The translations under genes were made by a program, and so were the position numbers. From the NCBI GenBank assembly GCA_022315425.1, contig JAIUPT010000042.1, positions 2,108,001 through 2,172,000 of the forward strand: DNA of 64,000 nt, in the 5' to 3' direction. The notes beneath the pieces are model-generated. The model was not told the origin of the DNA. It did no database searches and worked only from the letters and a program-made list of their open reading frames with translations. Each line of letters starts with the position of its first letter. The first letter of the stretch is position 1. Origin of the DNA: Pseudevernia furfuracea (Eukaryota > Ascomycota > Lecanoromycetes > Lecanorales > Parmeliaceae). This document shows, in pieces, positions 10,647 through 22,142 of the stretch.

Positions 10647-12779
10647 GGTGGGTTTGGGGGGTCGGATGGGGTATGGGCGATGGCAGTGGCTGCTGGCGTG
10701 GTCGTTTCGTGGCGGTTGCGGTTGCGGGTCTTTTTCTTCTTCTGTTGATGCGTGATGGCTGCTGTGAGGCTGGGAAGGGGGGTGAAAGTGAGGTGAGCTG
10801 TTGCTTCATCGAGTCCGGGGGGGGGCTGGTACGGGTGGAGAGGGCTGTCTGTTGCTCACTGAGGCATCATATGTATTTTTTGATTTTGCGTCGTGGGTTG
10901 AAACGTCGTCCCGCGGCGGTGAAAGACTGCAGCTTGGATACATGACGAGCGCATGCCTTCTTCACACACTGCGCGTTTTTCATCGTTTCTTCTTCTTCTT
11001 CTTCTTCTTCTTCTTCTTCTTCTTCATTAAACTGCACAGACGCAATGGTTTTATTCTAGTCTCCCTCTCACCGCCGGGCTTTCGAAGCCAATACTCATCT
11101 GAAGACTTGTAGTTGTGCCATTGAGACTCATGCATTCACATTCTCGTGTATATAGTATGGCCTGCTTGCACTGACTCTATTTGCGGAGTTTGGGAAATTG
11201 AAATCGCCGTTCGCCCCCCTCACCCCCCCCCCCTGCCCCGGTCCCCACGAAATACTAGATGTCCCGATCATTGCGGCAAATTCAGCTTGGCGGTTGGGTT
11301 AGGTTCATATAAAACAATGAGACTAATACAACTCAGCAGACGGTATAAGTCACAGGTGGGCTAGAAAGTTGATGCAGAAGCTCGCAGATGAAGATAACCT
11401 CCGCAGCGCGACAGCTTCAACGTTTGATCACGTCGCCTGCACCTCGTGTCCTCTGATCGACTCGCACCGTGTTTGCTTGGATTCTGGTCGGGGCTGTTGT
11501 GGAAAATGGAACGTGGTTGTATTGTGGCAGGTAGACCGGCCTCCTTTCATCGTTGCCGTATTGGATATCTCAGACCTTGCTCGTTGAGAGGTCTCTAGAC
11601 GGTGAGTGTGTTTTCTTCAGCAAATGCATTGGACGTCTTCCTTTTGGAACCTGGTTGGTTGTTTGCTTGCGGCACGGTTTTACATGTTGGTGAATGGCAG
11701 GAGTGCCGGGTGTCTTGGGCGGAAACAAGAGAGTTGTTCGGGCAATGTGACTATTCGCGACACGTTCAGTGGTCTCATCCTCATCAATTTGCGTTTGTTT
11801 TATATTTCTGCTTGGTACTGGAATATGAGTTCGTGGATGGCTGTAAAGACTTCAACATCTCAAAAAACAGCGAAGACCAAAGCTGCTATCAAAAGGGAGA
11901 CTGGCACTTTAGCGCTGCTATCCTGTGCAAATTTCATGGGCACAAAGCGGCCAGGTTAATGTGAGAGGAATGTTGACAAGCTGGGCGAAACAGTGTAGCA
12001 AATTTTTCTCTTGAATCGATGCCTTTCCCTACTTTGGAACGAATAGATGCAGCGACCTGGATATTGATTGATTGATTGTTTCATACTGGATACCCCGAAG
12101 GGCTTCACAAACGAAAGGCCCAGCCAGATCCCACTCACTCCCTAACTAGCTTTAAAGTACAAGTATCATCATCGAGTGTGAATCCCACAGGCCCCATTTG
12201 CAATGGAAAACACGTCCCAATCAGGAACGCTGTCTTCGATCATCTATCCCTCAAGAAAAAGTCTCAAAAACCCCTAAAACCTAGAAACACTTTAGCTACA
12301 GAGACGAAGGAGAGAGATGGACTATCGACGTTACGCTGGCATATACCTCTATCTCTTCTTACTTACGCATATAGTGATAATATCCTTCTCTTGAAGGCCG
12401 TTGTCGATAGATCATACTATATCTCTTCTCTCGTATTATAGTCGTGATTAGACATTCTTCCACCAGACGACTCTTTGAAATATTCATCGCTCGCGTAGCC
12501 CCTTACGTAACAGCGTGTCCGACCCCTTAATGAAATGATGCGTTCTTTTTGGACAACGCGCGCCGACAGTGTGTCTTTAAGAGATTCGAACCCATATAGC
12601 TGTATCGAGTATAGGTCTATAGCACCGGTGGCAGTGCGTGTCATAACACTGCCATCAGGCAGCGACCTGGGTATCCGCAAGTGCTTTGACAACGATGAGT
12701 TGATTTCATTTTGCCGAAAACCTTCATTTTGCCAAGCGCCAAGAAATCAGCTACTCTATCCTTGATTTGGCTAGCTCTA
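10647..12779. other. Gene-poor region left of the transposon
   Basis: A 2.1-kb stretch with no supported gene. It contains a (TTC)n microsatellite, a C-rich patch (about 11217-11242) and AT-rich DNA. Two overlapping plus-strand frames at 11602-11964 in different phases have no recognisable motifs and are treated as chance. Confidence 0.5.
10987..11025. repeat. (TTC)n microsatellite
   Basis: About 12-13 uninterrupted TTC triplets. Confidence 0.9.
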
Positions 12780-12824
12780 CTTGGTTTGACCAGGAAGTGC
12801 ACCATTCCGGGAAGTGCACCACTT
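12780..12824. repeat. Left terminal inverted repeat of pogo-like element
   Basis: Begins CTTGGTTTGACCAGG and continues to GCACCACTT; inverted partner at 15108-15152. Contains two direct copies of GGAAGTGCACCA. Confidence 0.9.
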
Positions 12825-12954
12825 TAAAATCCGATAAATCCGAGGAACATCAAAATACCAACATTCTACCAAAATTGTATGGCAACTCAGCACAGTCATG
12901 TTGAAAGAGACTAGATTTTACGAATAGATTAAATAAATATCTTCAACAGCTACT

Positions 12955-14976
12955 TCATCGTTTTTTGGCTATTATGAGTCTTTCACGAGTTGATACCCGA
13001 GTCTCTTCTTCTACTTCTTCTACCACTGTAACAACTCTACCACCCCTTCTACCACCCCTCCCAGCCCTTCCAGCCCTTCCACCCCTCCCCCCTCGCTGTG
13101 ATTGTTGCTGTCTTGAGGGCGTCGAGGGTCCCGGGGGATCAAGCACCAGAGATGTTAATGGGCCCGAGACAGAGCGTGATGCAGTGGCCTTCTTTTTGAC
13201 TGGACTTCTGACTCTTCTTTCCTCAAAAATCTCAGGCCCTAGACGACACATAATTCTGAATTGCTGCTCGAATTGCTTATCTTCTTTCACCTGTTGCTTT
13301 GCAGCCAGATTATCCTTCCGTTGCTATACAACGTCGAGATTCATGATCATTGCTTCCCCATAATGTTGCTGTCCACGCTTGGCCTTGTCTTCTTTTCTTT
13401 GCTCCGCCTTAAGAAGCTGATCATTCGTTTTCTGAAGTAAGATGCTGAAGGCCAGAGCAGAGCTGCATGCCTTATCAAGTTTTTCTGGGAGTTCGAGATC
13501 CTGGTCTCCAGCCTTGATTCGTTGAACTAGCTGATCCACTTGCTTCACATTTCTTGGTGTAAAGGTCACAGAAATCGAATCGCCATTGGAAGCTGTGACT
13601 GTCATATCTGGGGGTGACGATTTCGGAGGTTCTGGTATCTTCAGTCCCACTCTGTCAAGCACAATTTGTGGCTTAATTGGGAATAAGCCACTCTTTTCCC
13701 AAGAATGCTTGATGTTCTTTTCCGTTGCAGCATTCTTTCTCGCCATTTGAATCAAGACAATAAAGTCTGATTTGTCCATTGAGTAACCCTTTCCGCTGGC
13801 AAGATTGGTGTGCTCCTCTAAATGCTTGCGGTACGCTGTTGTTAAGGGCTGAAAAAAGCCAACATCTAATGGCTGAAGAATATGAGTGGAATGGGAAGGG
13901 AGACACAGAAGAATGATGTCATTGTCGATACAGAAGGTGATGACTTTGTTACTGATATGGGATGCATGCCCATCAAATATAAGAAGTCGATATTTGCCCT
14001 TGAGAGTCCTTCGAGTTTGTGGCTCAAAGCACCTGGAGAAATCAGTCAAAATCAGTCAAAATCATATACAAAAGGACAGTACCTGGGCATACTTCTCGAA
14101 CCACTCCAAGCCTAAAACATTGTTTGTCCAGCCATTCTCGCTCAAAGCAATATAAGAATCCTCGTCCTCCAAGACATCATACCACGCCTTCATTTGACGC
14201 TTCCCTTTGAAGATAATGAACAGTCCCAAAAGTCTTCCATCCGCTGAGATACACTCAATCAAGGACACCCACTCTCGATTTCCATCCTGGGTTTTGTATA
14301 TCTGCAAGTTAGATTTGTGACAAACAACCCTGGACCTTCCAGCAGCCCCAATTGCGAATCCTTTCTCGTCCATATTGTACACATCTTTCTGCTGAATACT
14401 GTACTTCTGAATAGTCGATTCCACAAGCTGAAACCACCGCATCAGCTTTTTTGGATCATGAGTCTCAGCACGATCTCTATCTAATGGCTGAGAAAAGCGA
14501 CTTCGCAGCTCCGAATGACGACTCAAAAAGCGTGAAACCCAGTTAGGACCTAGCTCACGATAGTCCCCCTTGTCCATAAGAAGCTCAGAAGCCATAAACT
14601 TGACCTGAGAGATTCTTGGTGGCCAGCCCCACTCCGCTACCTGTAAGATCCATGCTTTCAGAGCATTCTCCTCCAAGTCACTCAGTCGTTGCTCGCTTTC
14701 ATGGGCCTCTTGACGAGACTGAGTCTTACCAATGATACGTCGTTTGAGGGTAGTATGAATGAGACCATACTGTTTTGCAATTGATCTAGCAGAAGGCTTG
14801 CGCTTTTTCTCCATGGACTCGAAGCTCATATGATAGACTAAGAAGGCTTGTTTATACTCGTCAATTGCGAGATCTAGGCGCACCTCTTTAGGTAGTTCTT
14901 CTGGATTCTTTGGTTTTGCTGGAGGCATGCTTGGAGAAGGATTCTGACTACATGGAATCCCCGTTTTTAATTCCAT
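12955..14976 (-). pseudogene. Pogo-type transposase, one in-frame stop
   Basis: Exon 1 runs from a start near 14976 (or 14928, MPPAKPKNPEE) to 14093 and exon 2 from 14032 downward. The 60-nt intron (GTATGC...CTCCAG) joins WFEK to CFEPQTRRT. Domains in order: HTH Psq/CENP-B type DNA binding (ARSIAKQYGLIHTTLKRRI, then GPNWVSRFLSRH) and DDE_1 endonuclease with the three acidic residues in NMDEKGF, IFDGHASH and LQPLDVGFF. A TAG at 13324-13326 ends the frame after the catalytic core, but the same frame stays open to 12955 and encodes a coiled, Lys/Gln-rich then Arg/Gly-rich tail (RGGRGGRAGRAGRGGRRGG). CAG to TAG would explain it. The catalytic part is intact, so the protein could still be active if the tail is dispensable; I call it damaged rather than dead. 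Confidence 0.8.
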
Positions 14977-15107
14977 TCTCTTCGGGCCCTCGGTCACCAA
15001 ATAGTGACCGAATAGCCCCATCAAGTAGTCACCGAATAGCCGCAAAAGAGTGACCGAATGGTATATATGAAGTTGTGGGGTGGTTTGTGGGGTAGAGCCC
15101 TAACCCT

Positions 15108-15152
15108 AAGTGGTGCACTTCCCGGAATGGTGCACTTCCTGGTGGAACCGAG
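15108..15152. repeat. Right terminal inverted repeat of pogo-like element
   Basis: Reverse complement begins CTCGGTTCCACCAGG, with about three mismatches to the left arm in the outer 12 bases and an identical remainder. Confidence 0.9.
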
Positions 15153-15243
15153 TATGTGGCCCTTGCATGAAGTTTGACCCCAACCCTCTGCAACTAGAAA
15201 AGACGGCCAGCGCGCTCTATGCACCATTGCGCGCAACTCCATT

Positions 15244-16797
15244 ATGACCAGAGTGGAAAAAACGTCGCTTTTTGGGCCTCGCACCGGCGATTTCACTCAA
15301 GGCAACATGTCCGCAGCGAAGCTACTGGGAAAGAGAACCCATCAGATGCCAGGAAGACTGAATGTATCCGAGCTATTCTTTGAAGTCCCCAAAGACCATT
15401 CCAACCCCCAGAATGGCAGCCTACGTCTGTTTGCTAGAAGCGCCGAAAGGTTCGAGAATCCTGTAGGTCCAAGTAAGAAAGAAGTCAAGCAACCTCCATG
15501 GTGTAGGCATTACTCCATCTGAGCGGCTTGAAGCACCATTGACACAAGACCTCTTTAGTTCTCTATCTTCAAGGTGGTCCAGGACTGCCATGTAAAAGCC
15601 CTCAGAGTTACGCTGTAAGGCCTTTTAGCTCTCCAACCTGCTTTGTGACTCGAAACATCATGCCAGAATGCTGATTCCGAAATATGCCAGTGGACGGACT
15701 TTGTCCTCGAAAAGGGATATCAGATCCTCTTCCTCGATCAGCGCGGTACAGGCTTAAGCAGTACCATTACGGCAAGGACACTAGCCACCGAAGGCGGACC
15801 CGCGAAACAGGCCAATTTACTTAAGAATTTCCGCGCAGACAGCATTGTCAAGGACTGCGAGATGATCCGTAAGACATTGACAGCAGACTTTCCAGAAGAG
15901 AAGAAGAAGTGGTCAATCATGGGCCAGAGTTTTGGTGGCTTCTGCGCGGTAAACTACCTCTCCAGATTTCCTGAGGGGCTGCAAGAAGTCTTCACTGTTG
16001 GTGGTCTGCCTCCTCTCGTCAAAGACCCGTACGTTGTGTACAACAACTTGTTCCGCAAGGTCAAGCAGAGGAACAAGGTCTATTATCAAAAGTATACCGA
16101 AGACATTCACCGGGTCAAGGATATTGTCCGATATATTCAAAAAGAAACCGTCAGGCTTCCTAGTGGTGGGAAGCTGTCTGTGTTGCGCTTCCGTCAGCTT
16201 GGCATGCTTTTTGGGTTCCACGGCTATATTGACAGCGTGCATGAAATGATTACACGATTTACCAGCGACCTGAACCAATTCGGCTTCTTCACCAGGCCCA
16301 CGCTCGCGGCTTTTGATGCAATGATCCCGTTTGATACAGTGCCGCTGTATGCCTTGATGCATGAGCCATGCTACGCCCGTGGGGTTGCACCAGGGTGGGC
16401 AGCAGATCGTTCCATGTCGCAGTTTCCAGAGTTCACAAGGGTCCCTGTCGACGGTCCGGAGCCTATACTCTTCACAGGAGAGATGATATTCAGAGACATG
16501 TTCAAAGATTTTGATGAGCTTCACAGTCTGCTAGATACGGCAGACCTTCTTGCAAATGCGCATGACTGGCCTGAGCTGTATGATGAAGCACAGCTCGCAA
16601 AAAATGAGGTCCCTGTGTACTCGGCTACGTATTTTGAAGATATGTATGTCGACTTCGTCTTTGCAAAAGACACAGCGTCGAAGATCAAGGGCTGCAAGAC
16701 CTTTATTACGAATGTTTTGTATCACGACGCGCTGAACCACAAGACGGATGAGCTGATGAAGCAACTTTTTGCGTTGAGGGATGACACTATTGATTAG
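15244..16797 (+). CDS. S33 prolyl aminopeptidase (alpha/beta hydrolase)
   Basis: Three exons, 15307-15502 (or from the in-frame ATG 15244), 15559-15614 and 15691-16797; 452 residues from 15307 or 473 from 15244. Intron 1 (GTAGGC...TTTAG) joins PPW to FLYLQGGPG, the oxyanion-region signature HGGPG/QGGPG. Intron 2 (GTAAGG...GCCAG) joins PQSYA to WTDFVLEKGYQ. Further motifs are FLDQRGTGLS and the nucleophile elbow GQSFGG. The C-terminal acid and His lie in EDMYVDF and YHDALNHKTDE, and the protein ends LFALRDDTID as this fungal subfamily does. It would release N-terminal proline from peptides, probably in the cytosol since no signal peptide is evident. The start lies only ~90 bp from the transposon's right end, so the transposon may have replaced part of the promoter. 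Confidence 0.88.
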
Positions 16798-17502
16798 AGG
16801 CTAGTATCCTTGGACGGATTGTTTGTGTATGAAGGCGTCTGCTTTCTATTGGTCTCCGGAGGCATATCATGGCAGAATAATACAACTTTGATGATATATG
16901 CCATATTGCTCACGCACGTGTTAAATGCTATCTAAATTGGTGCCCTATGTTCGGAGCTCTTTTTGCTTGGGGTCAGAAGACGGCTCTTGGAGATGAAGAA
17001 GTGAGTGGGAGTTGGTCGGGTATGCGTTCATGACTTTAAAATTAAGGATTGGATGATGACTTGTTTACGTACAGATAGCGTTCGCCCCAATCGCCCATTA
17101 CTTCGCCCATGCGCTTGCCATTTCGAGTACCAGTTCAGCCCCAGTCTGACTTCTAGATCCTCTAGACGATACATGCAACGCTAAAAGAGTGACTATCCCA
17201 TCATCAGGAAACAACCAGAATGCTTTGACCTAGCCGCCCATTACTGCTCTCAAGCACTCCCATTACAGAAGAAAGATCCTACTCTAAAGTCCCTCCCACC
17301 GCCTCCCTAATAACCATCAAATCCCACGGAAGGGATACCCTTCGAGTGAAGAACACTCACTCATCAGCAAGGCTTAACTTCCCGCACTTCAGCTGAGCAA
17401 TCAAGCTCCGCATCCTGCACTTCGGATGGTACATTGAGGCTGCAGATGAACAGAACTTTTGTGCCTTTCATCAACCTCCATGTTTTGATAGTGTGGCAAG
17501 CG
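16798..17502. other. Intergenic region with copy A of a diverged duplication
   Basis: Between the peptidase and a small minus-strand gene. Positions ~17080-17310 resemble 18770-18970 (shared blocks AAAAGAGTG-CTAT and CCGCCCATTACTGCT), so this is one copy of an old duplication. No gene is supported. Confidence 0.45.
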
Positions 17503-17910
17503 TCATATTGGTAAAACTTTTTTCCGTCCTTGCTTGCTGTGATCTCGAGATATGGATGAGTGTCGGTTACTACTCCCTTGGACCAATTCGGCTAGCGCGG
17601 AGTCAGCTATGATGATAGCGGCGGGTGAAAGTAGGGGGGGGAAGGGACGGCTGGGTGGCTTTCTCACATCCTGTGAATGATCCAGCTTGACATCCCCAAC
17701 CTCCTTGGTTTCTTCGACCTTTGTCGGTCCAACGCGCTTGTATGTGAACCATACCCATTTGTCTGCTCCGTTGTCCCAACCTAGCCTCTTGATGGTGTCG
17801 GTGTTGAGTAAATAGGCCATGTCCCCTCCAGAGCGTTCCTTTATGATCAACCAGCTTCTACCTGGAGCAAGCTGTGTCACTACTCCCCTATTCCAACCGT
17901 TGCCGAACAT
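17503..17910 (-). CDS. Small hypothetical protein, possible OB/cold-shock-like fold
   Basis: An open frame of 135 residues beginning MFGNGWNRGVVTQL. The first ~70 residues alternate hydrophobic and charged positions in a beta-barrel-like way (GVVTQLAPGRSWLIIKE, DKWVWFTYKRVGPTKVEE). The rest is probably intron or low quality: a donor-like GTGAGA follows HSQD near residue 82. The neighbouring gene at 18996-19268 has the same order of features and both are followed by the duplicated block, so they may be ancient tandem paralogues. No function is assigned. Confidence 0.4.
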   Translation of the reverse strand: MFGNGWNRGVVTQLAPGRSWLIIKERSGGDMAYLLNTDTIKRLGWDNGADKWVWFTYKRVGPTKVEETKEVGDVKLDHSQDVRKPPSRPFPPLLSPAAIIIADSALAELVQGSSNRHSSISRDHSKQGRKKVLPI

Positions 17911-18995
17911 GGTACTATATAACAGGAACAGATATGGTAGCGGTGAGAGGGAAAGGTGGGTTGGATTTGGGGGGCTGGGGTTCGAAAGGGGAGAAGTGCT
18001 AATGACTGTGCAGAGGACGAGTCCAATATGCTTAGCAATGCCGTCTGTTTTCGGTATTGCAGTTCACGATGATGAGTCCTAGGATTGCAAATAATAGAGT
18101 GGGGTGGTCGGTCTTGTATGCTCGAGCCTTAACGCAAGGAACACGCTCGCTTCAAAGGAGTGAAACACTTCTCCGACTGTTTCAAAGAGGAGGCAAAAAG
18201 TGTCGCCCCAACATGTTGCACTGCGCAGATTTTTCGGCCAATAGTATCTGCAGCATGATCCAGCTTGACCAGTTTGAACCCCTGGCGTACCTGCGCAACA
18301 AATCGGGCCTTGTATTGTAGCCTGATAGTGGTCGCAGAATCGTCGCCGCATGGTTTCGAGCATGACAGCAGTACGGCTAAGCCACCAGTGCGTCGCCCAA
18401 GACTGTGAATCGTCAAAATATCTGCTGCACTATTCGGTTTCACTGAGGACGAAGTGGTTGCATGGAGGTTTTCTTAGGAGAAAGACGCAGCCCCTATGTA
18501 CAGCTTGGATTGACAACATGTCGCATCTGCTGACCTAACTCCACATGCTGCTTTGACTCGGCGGTACGAAACGGGATCTGGATGACTGAGATCAATCTTT
18601 GTTTCACAAGTGGCTTCTGGGCGATCAGGTAAGCAGCACGGACCTCTCCACACGCTCAGACATCGTCACACATGGTCTGTTTCGGAATCAGTATTGCTTG
18701 AAAGAGATGGTTTTGAAACATTTTGCCTGAAGATTGTGTGTGATGATTTCTAGTCTACTTGCCCGAACCACCGCTTACTTCGCTCACGCGCATGCCCGTT
18801 ACCAGTCCCACCTCCACTCTTGACTCTCCCAGATGATCGCCAAAAGAGTGGCTATGAATCCGCAATCAATCCAATTTCTTTGAACATACCGCCCATTACT
18901 GCTTCCATGTACTCCTGTGATAAAGAAAAACCTCTGTTGAATGCTCCCTCTCACCGCCTGCTTGCCACTCCTCGGCTCTCTTGAATGGCCCCCGT
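17911..18995. other. Intergenic region with copy B of the duplication
   Basis: No supported gene. Positions 18770-18970 repeat the block seen at 17080-17310. In reverse complement copy B stays open over the conserved part, so it may be a downstream exon of the gene at 18996-19268; this was not resolved. Confidence 0.4.
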
Positions 18996-19268
18996 CTACC
19001 CTCTAAGTACCTGTATCTCCTTCACCTTGCTAGTCTCAGGGTCCAACTTGAACCTGACGTTCTTGTTCACTTCGACCGTCAATTCCATGACCACGGCATG
19101 GTAGGCGGGGTCAAGGGTGAAGATTTCGCCGTCCACCTTTTCTTTGACTGTCAACCGGCGCCATTGGTCATGGACTTCCTCCACTCTTCCTTCATACCAT
19201 TGGTCAGGGTTTGAGCATGTCGTCGGTTTGCGTGTGTGAGGTTTCTGTGGGATGGCGTGGTTAGACAA
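18996..19268 (-). CDS. Small hypothetical protein, possible paralogue of the gene at 17503
   Basis: 90 residues starting MSNHAIPQKPHTRKPTT, followed by DQWYEGRVEEVHDQWRRL and KNVRFKLDPETSKVKEI. Regular beta-strand-like alternation suggests a small OB- or SH3-like barrel, an inference from pattern only. A donor-like GTAGACG directly before the stop could splice to the conserved block at 18770-18900. Its 5' leader (19270-19530) is long and AT-rich. No family was recognised. Confidence 0.4.
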   Translation of the reverse strand: MSNHAIPQKPHTRKPTTCSNPDQWYEGRVEEVHDQWRRLTVKEKVDGEIFTLDPAYHAVVMELTVEVNKNVRFKLDPETSKVKEIQVLRG

Positions 19269-21501
19269 TGTGACGATGGGAGGGGAAGTGGGGAAAAGGA
19301 CTATGGGCGTGGGGGTTGGTCGTCTTACGTATCAGATGTCTGGCCTGCTTTACAGAAAGGGCGACTGCTTGAGATGTGGATGTTGTACTGTGTAGTAGAC
19401 TAGACTCTTGGATTTTCAAGCTAAGGATGATGAGACTGTCGATGGTGATTTGGATTGCGGAATTGGATGTTGTGTGTTGAATTTGAAGATGAAGAGGAGC
19501 GCACGATAGCGTTATATACACTAGACACATGAGTCGAGGCCGCCTTTTAGACGAGGCGGGACCTGGTTCGCCTTTTGGAGAGGGAACAAGGACGTCTTAG
19601 CCATTGATCTATCATTTTGAACAGGAGTCAAATGCCGCCTATGATTTCTACTACTCACACGAAGGTAGAACAGCCTTCGTCTTGCTTTGGATGGTCAGAT
19701 CATGTAGGCCGGCGTCAACTAGTCAGTTGGAGCTGCCGGCGAACGATGCCTGCCAGTGTTCCGCATGGATATTGAAAGAGCGGTCGCCGGGAGGCATGCT
19801 GGACCGCGAACAGACTCGCGAATCTGGCCTGCATGCCTTACGCCTGTTGTGCCATTGGGACCATTCATTGGTTGACCCTTCAGTCCACCAAGCGAAGTTG
19901 TGAATTACCGGTATTGGCACCACCATTTAGGTAAGAACCCAGAGGAACGATTGCATTGGAGCTGCACTCGCAGAGATGAAGGCCGGCCCACAGATCTGGC
20001 ATGGTTCGCCTGGCCGACGAGACTCCAATGCAACCCCCAACCCAGGAGAATGGAGCGCGATCTACGAGGCTGGACTTCACACGAATGGAATTGTTCAAAA
20101 AGTTCGTCGAAGTGCGCCTGAGAGACTTTGAGGGGGTAGGGTGAGGTTGCTACGCGTCGTCGGTGGGAAGGAGTCATGCGGGCGTTCAGCGTCTTAAAGA
20201 AGCTGAAATGCGGGCAGACTTGTCTTTACAGGCTATCCGCTGCATGCTTGGGTGACACGAGAGGGTTGGTGAATTGAAGAGGGCTCAGGTGTGAAAAAAA
20301 AAGCCCGACGGAATGTTCTCGTGAACATAATTGGTCGGAGACACTCCGATCCGAGGCGAGCATGCCAGATTGGAGACATATGCTCACACATGACCTATTC
20401 GATACATTTTGAGTATGGAGGGCGCCTTGCGGCTTGAGACGATGATAGTGGCAAGGGACTCATATGCAGCACGCATGACACGCTAGGCAAAGCTTGGGCC
20501 GATAGTTCAGGTGCGGGCATCTTTCCTATCTTTTGAATTTTCTCATGATGGGCTGCCCAGAAGATAATCTAATGTAGGTGTTCGGGCGGCCTCTCAAAGG
20601 GTTCAAGGTAGGCTGTTGAAGGGAATGAAAATGGAAATCATTCAGTGAATATCCTACCGCACAGAAGGCTATAAGCACCCGCTTCGTATCAGCTGGGTCT
20701 CATTTGAACTTTCCAAAATTGACTAGGCTACAACTCAGTGAGATGATGGGGTATCTGTTGAGACAGCCATTTCGCATTTTCTTATAAGCTTCACTTCATT
20801 CGTTTCATCTACTACTCATTTCGCTGTAAGGCTCTCTCTATATAGAACAGACACACTGACCCTCAAGGCTAAAGAGCTCGACCTGTATGGCATGAATCCT
20901 GATAGCAAGGAGAGGGCCACGGCTTCTATCGCAATGTGATGATACCAGGAAGACCACTATGCACCTTTTGCATCGTCGTTTTTCTCAATATACCACCTTC
21001 ATATAAACATTGCTGGATCTGACTTCGTGGCGAGTTATAGGTATTGGAGAGTGGAAGCGTCGAGGTAGACTTGCAAGTGTTCTTGATTATGCGCGTGAGG
21101 GTGGGAAGGCCCTCATCAGGACCGTCCTTCAGCTCCTTAGGTATACTGGGATCTAGTATACTAGCTTGGTGTTTATGACTCCGTCCTCGATTCGCCATAA
21201 AGCAATGGAGGCAACGGAAGGCATTACCAAAACACGGTCCTAGTCTGGTACAAGTCAGTCACCAGTGACTTTGCACATCGGTTGACTCACCTTGCAACTC
21301 GTGATCCACAGCCCGTTTGTATGAGCAATTCTGCTGCTGGTGTGGATGGCGCGGGACCCGAAATTGATCATACGGCGTTTAAAGCTGTCCCTCAAAGGTA
21401 TGAGCATCTCGAAGTGAAAGATTGAGCAGAGCTTGGCGAGATTTCGAAGGCAACGAGCTTGCCCATTGCTGATCAGGATAACACTTCTTTGTTAGTGCTT
21501 G

Positions 21502-22005
21502 TTAGGAACGACGAAGTAAGTAGAAGATTGAAGTCGGCACCGTCATTGATGACATCTCTGCGAAGTGGTCGAGCTCGGAAGTAGAAGGTGGGTTCTTTGT
21601 AGCCATGTCCCCAAATCGATAGATAGCTGTACCTTGACTCCTCCTCCTCCTCAGCCTCATGCCTGCAATCTGTCGGTACAATGATGGCCCCAATCGTTGG
21701 GGTCTCTCTGCCGTGGGAATTTTCCCCTGTATATTTGATGGCACCTCCTCGACGCGATCGTCCTTGAAGGTTGAAGGTGGACTCTTAGCAGATGAAGTTT
21801 ATCTCGTTCAAGGGGTATGCCATAAAGGCGGTGATACATTTCGATATCATTGGCTTCAAAGTTTCGCAGTCCTGGTTGCAAAAGTTGTTCGTCATCTTCT
21901 GCTGTGGATCTCTTCTCCATGACCTGGATTTCTAATGGCACCTCCTCGGCATGGTCACCCTGGAAGGTTGCAGACGGACTTTCAGCAGATGTAAATCTTG
22001 TTGGG
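21502..22005 (-). pseudogene. Decayed repeat-containing coding fragment
   Basis: Two diverged ~75-bp copies (about 21935-22005 and 21740-21812) encode similar peptides, TSAESPSATFQGDHAEEVP and TSSAKSPPSTFKDDRVEEVP, but in frames that do not join without an intron or frameshift. Between them lies a readable stretch (TAEDDEQLLQPGLRNFEAND). It could be the 3' part of the gene starting at 22451, separated by the minisatellite. Low confidence. Confidence 0.3.
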
Positions 22006-22125
22006 TTATGTTGTATGGTTATGTTGTATGGTTATGTTGTATGGTATGTTGCATGGGATGTTGTATGGTTATGTTGTATGGTATGTTGCATTGGATGTTG
22101 TATGGTTATGTTGTATGGGATTTCC
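21999..22125. repeat. Minisatellite, unit TATGTTGTATGGT
   Basis: About nine or ten imperfect tandem copies of a 10-13 bp unit (variants GGTATGTTGCATGGGATGT) in a stretch otherwise free of conserved coding signal. Confidence 0.85.
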
Positions 22126-22142
22126 GTTGCATGGATATGTCC

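Larger units (their letters stand above)
12780..15152. mobile_element. Pogo/Tc1-mariner-type DNA transposon
   Basis: A 2373-bp element bounded by ~45-bp terminal inverted repeats (12780-12824 and 15108-15152) and flanked on both sides by TA (12778-12779 and 15153-15154), the target duplication expected of the Tc1/mariner superfamily. The arms differ at only a few bases near the outer tips. Each arm contains two direct copies of GGAAGTGCACCA separated by a few bases, likely transposase binding sites. It carries one transposase gene on the minus strand with HTH and DDD domains. The outer subterminal DNA on the right holds repeated ATTCGGTCACT-like units (14992-15060) and a CCCTAACCCTAA tract (about 15097-15108). 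Confidence 0.9.
19269..22142. other. Gene-poor region with decayed coding fragments
   Basis: No intact gene is supported over 2.9 kb. Frames near 19604-20177 and 20926-21198 have no recognisable motifs. On the minus strand, 21502-22005 keeps two related peptide modules in different frames (see findings), suggesting a broken gene, and 21999-22125 is a minisatellite. Confidence 0.5.

Noticed and set aside
11602..11964. Two overlapping plus-strand frames of about 120 residues
   Set aside because: They use different phases of the same DNA, have no motifs, no good start context and no splice support.
13882..14155. Plus-strand frames within the transposase intron area
   Set aside because: Antisense to the transposase exons; no motifs of their own.
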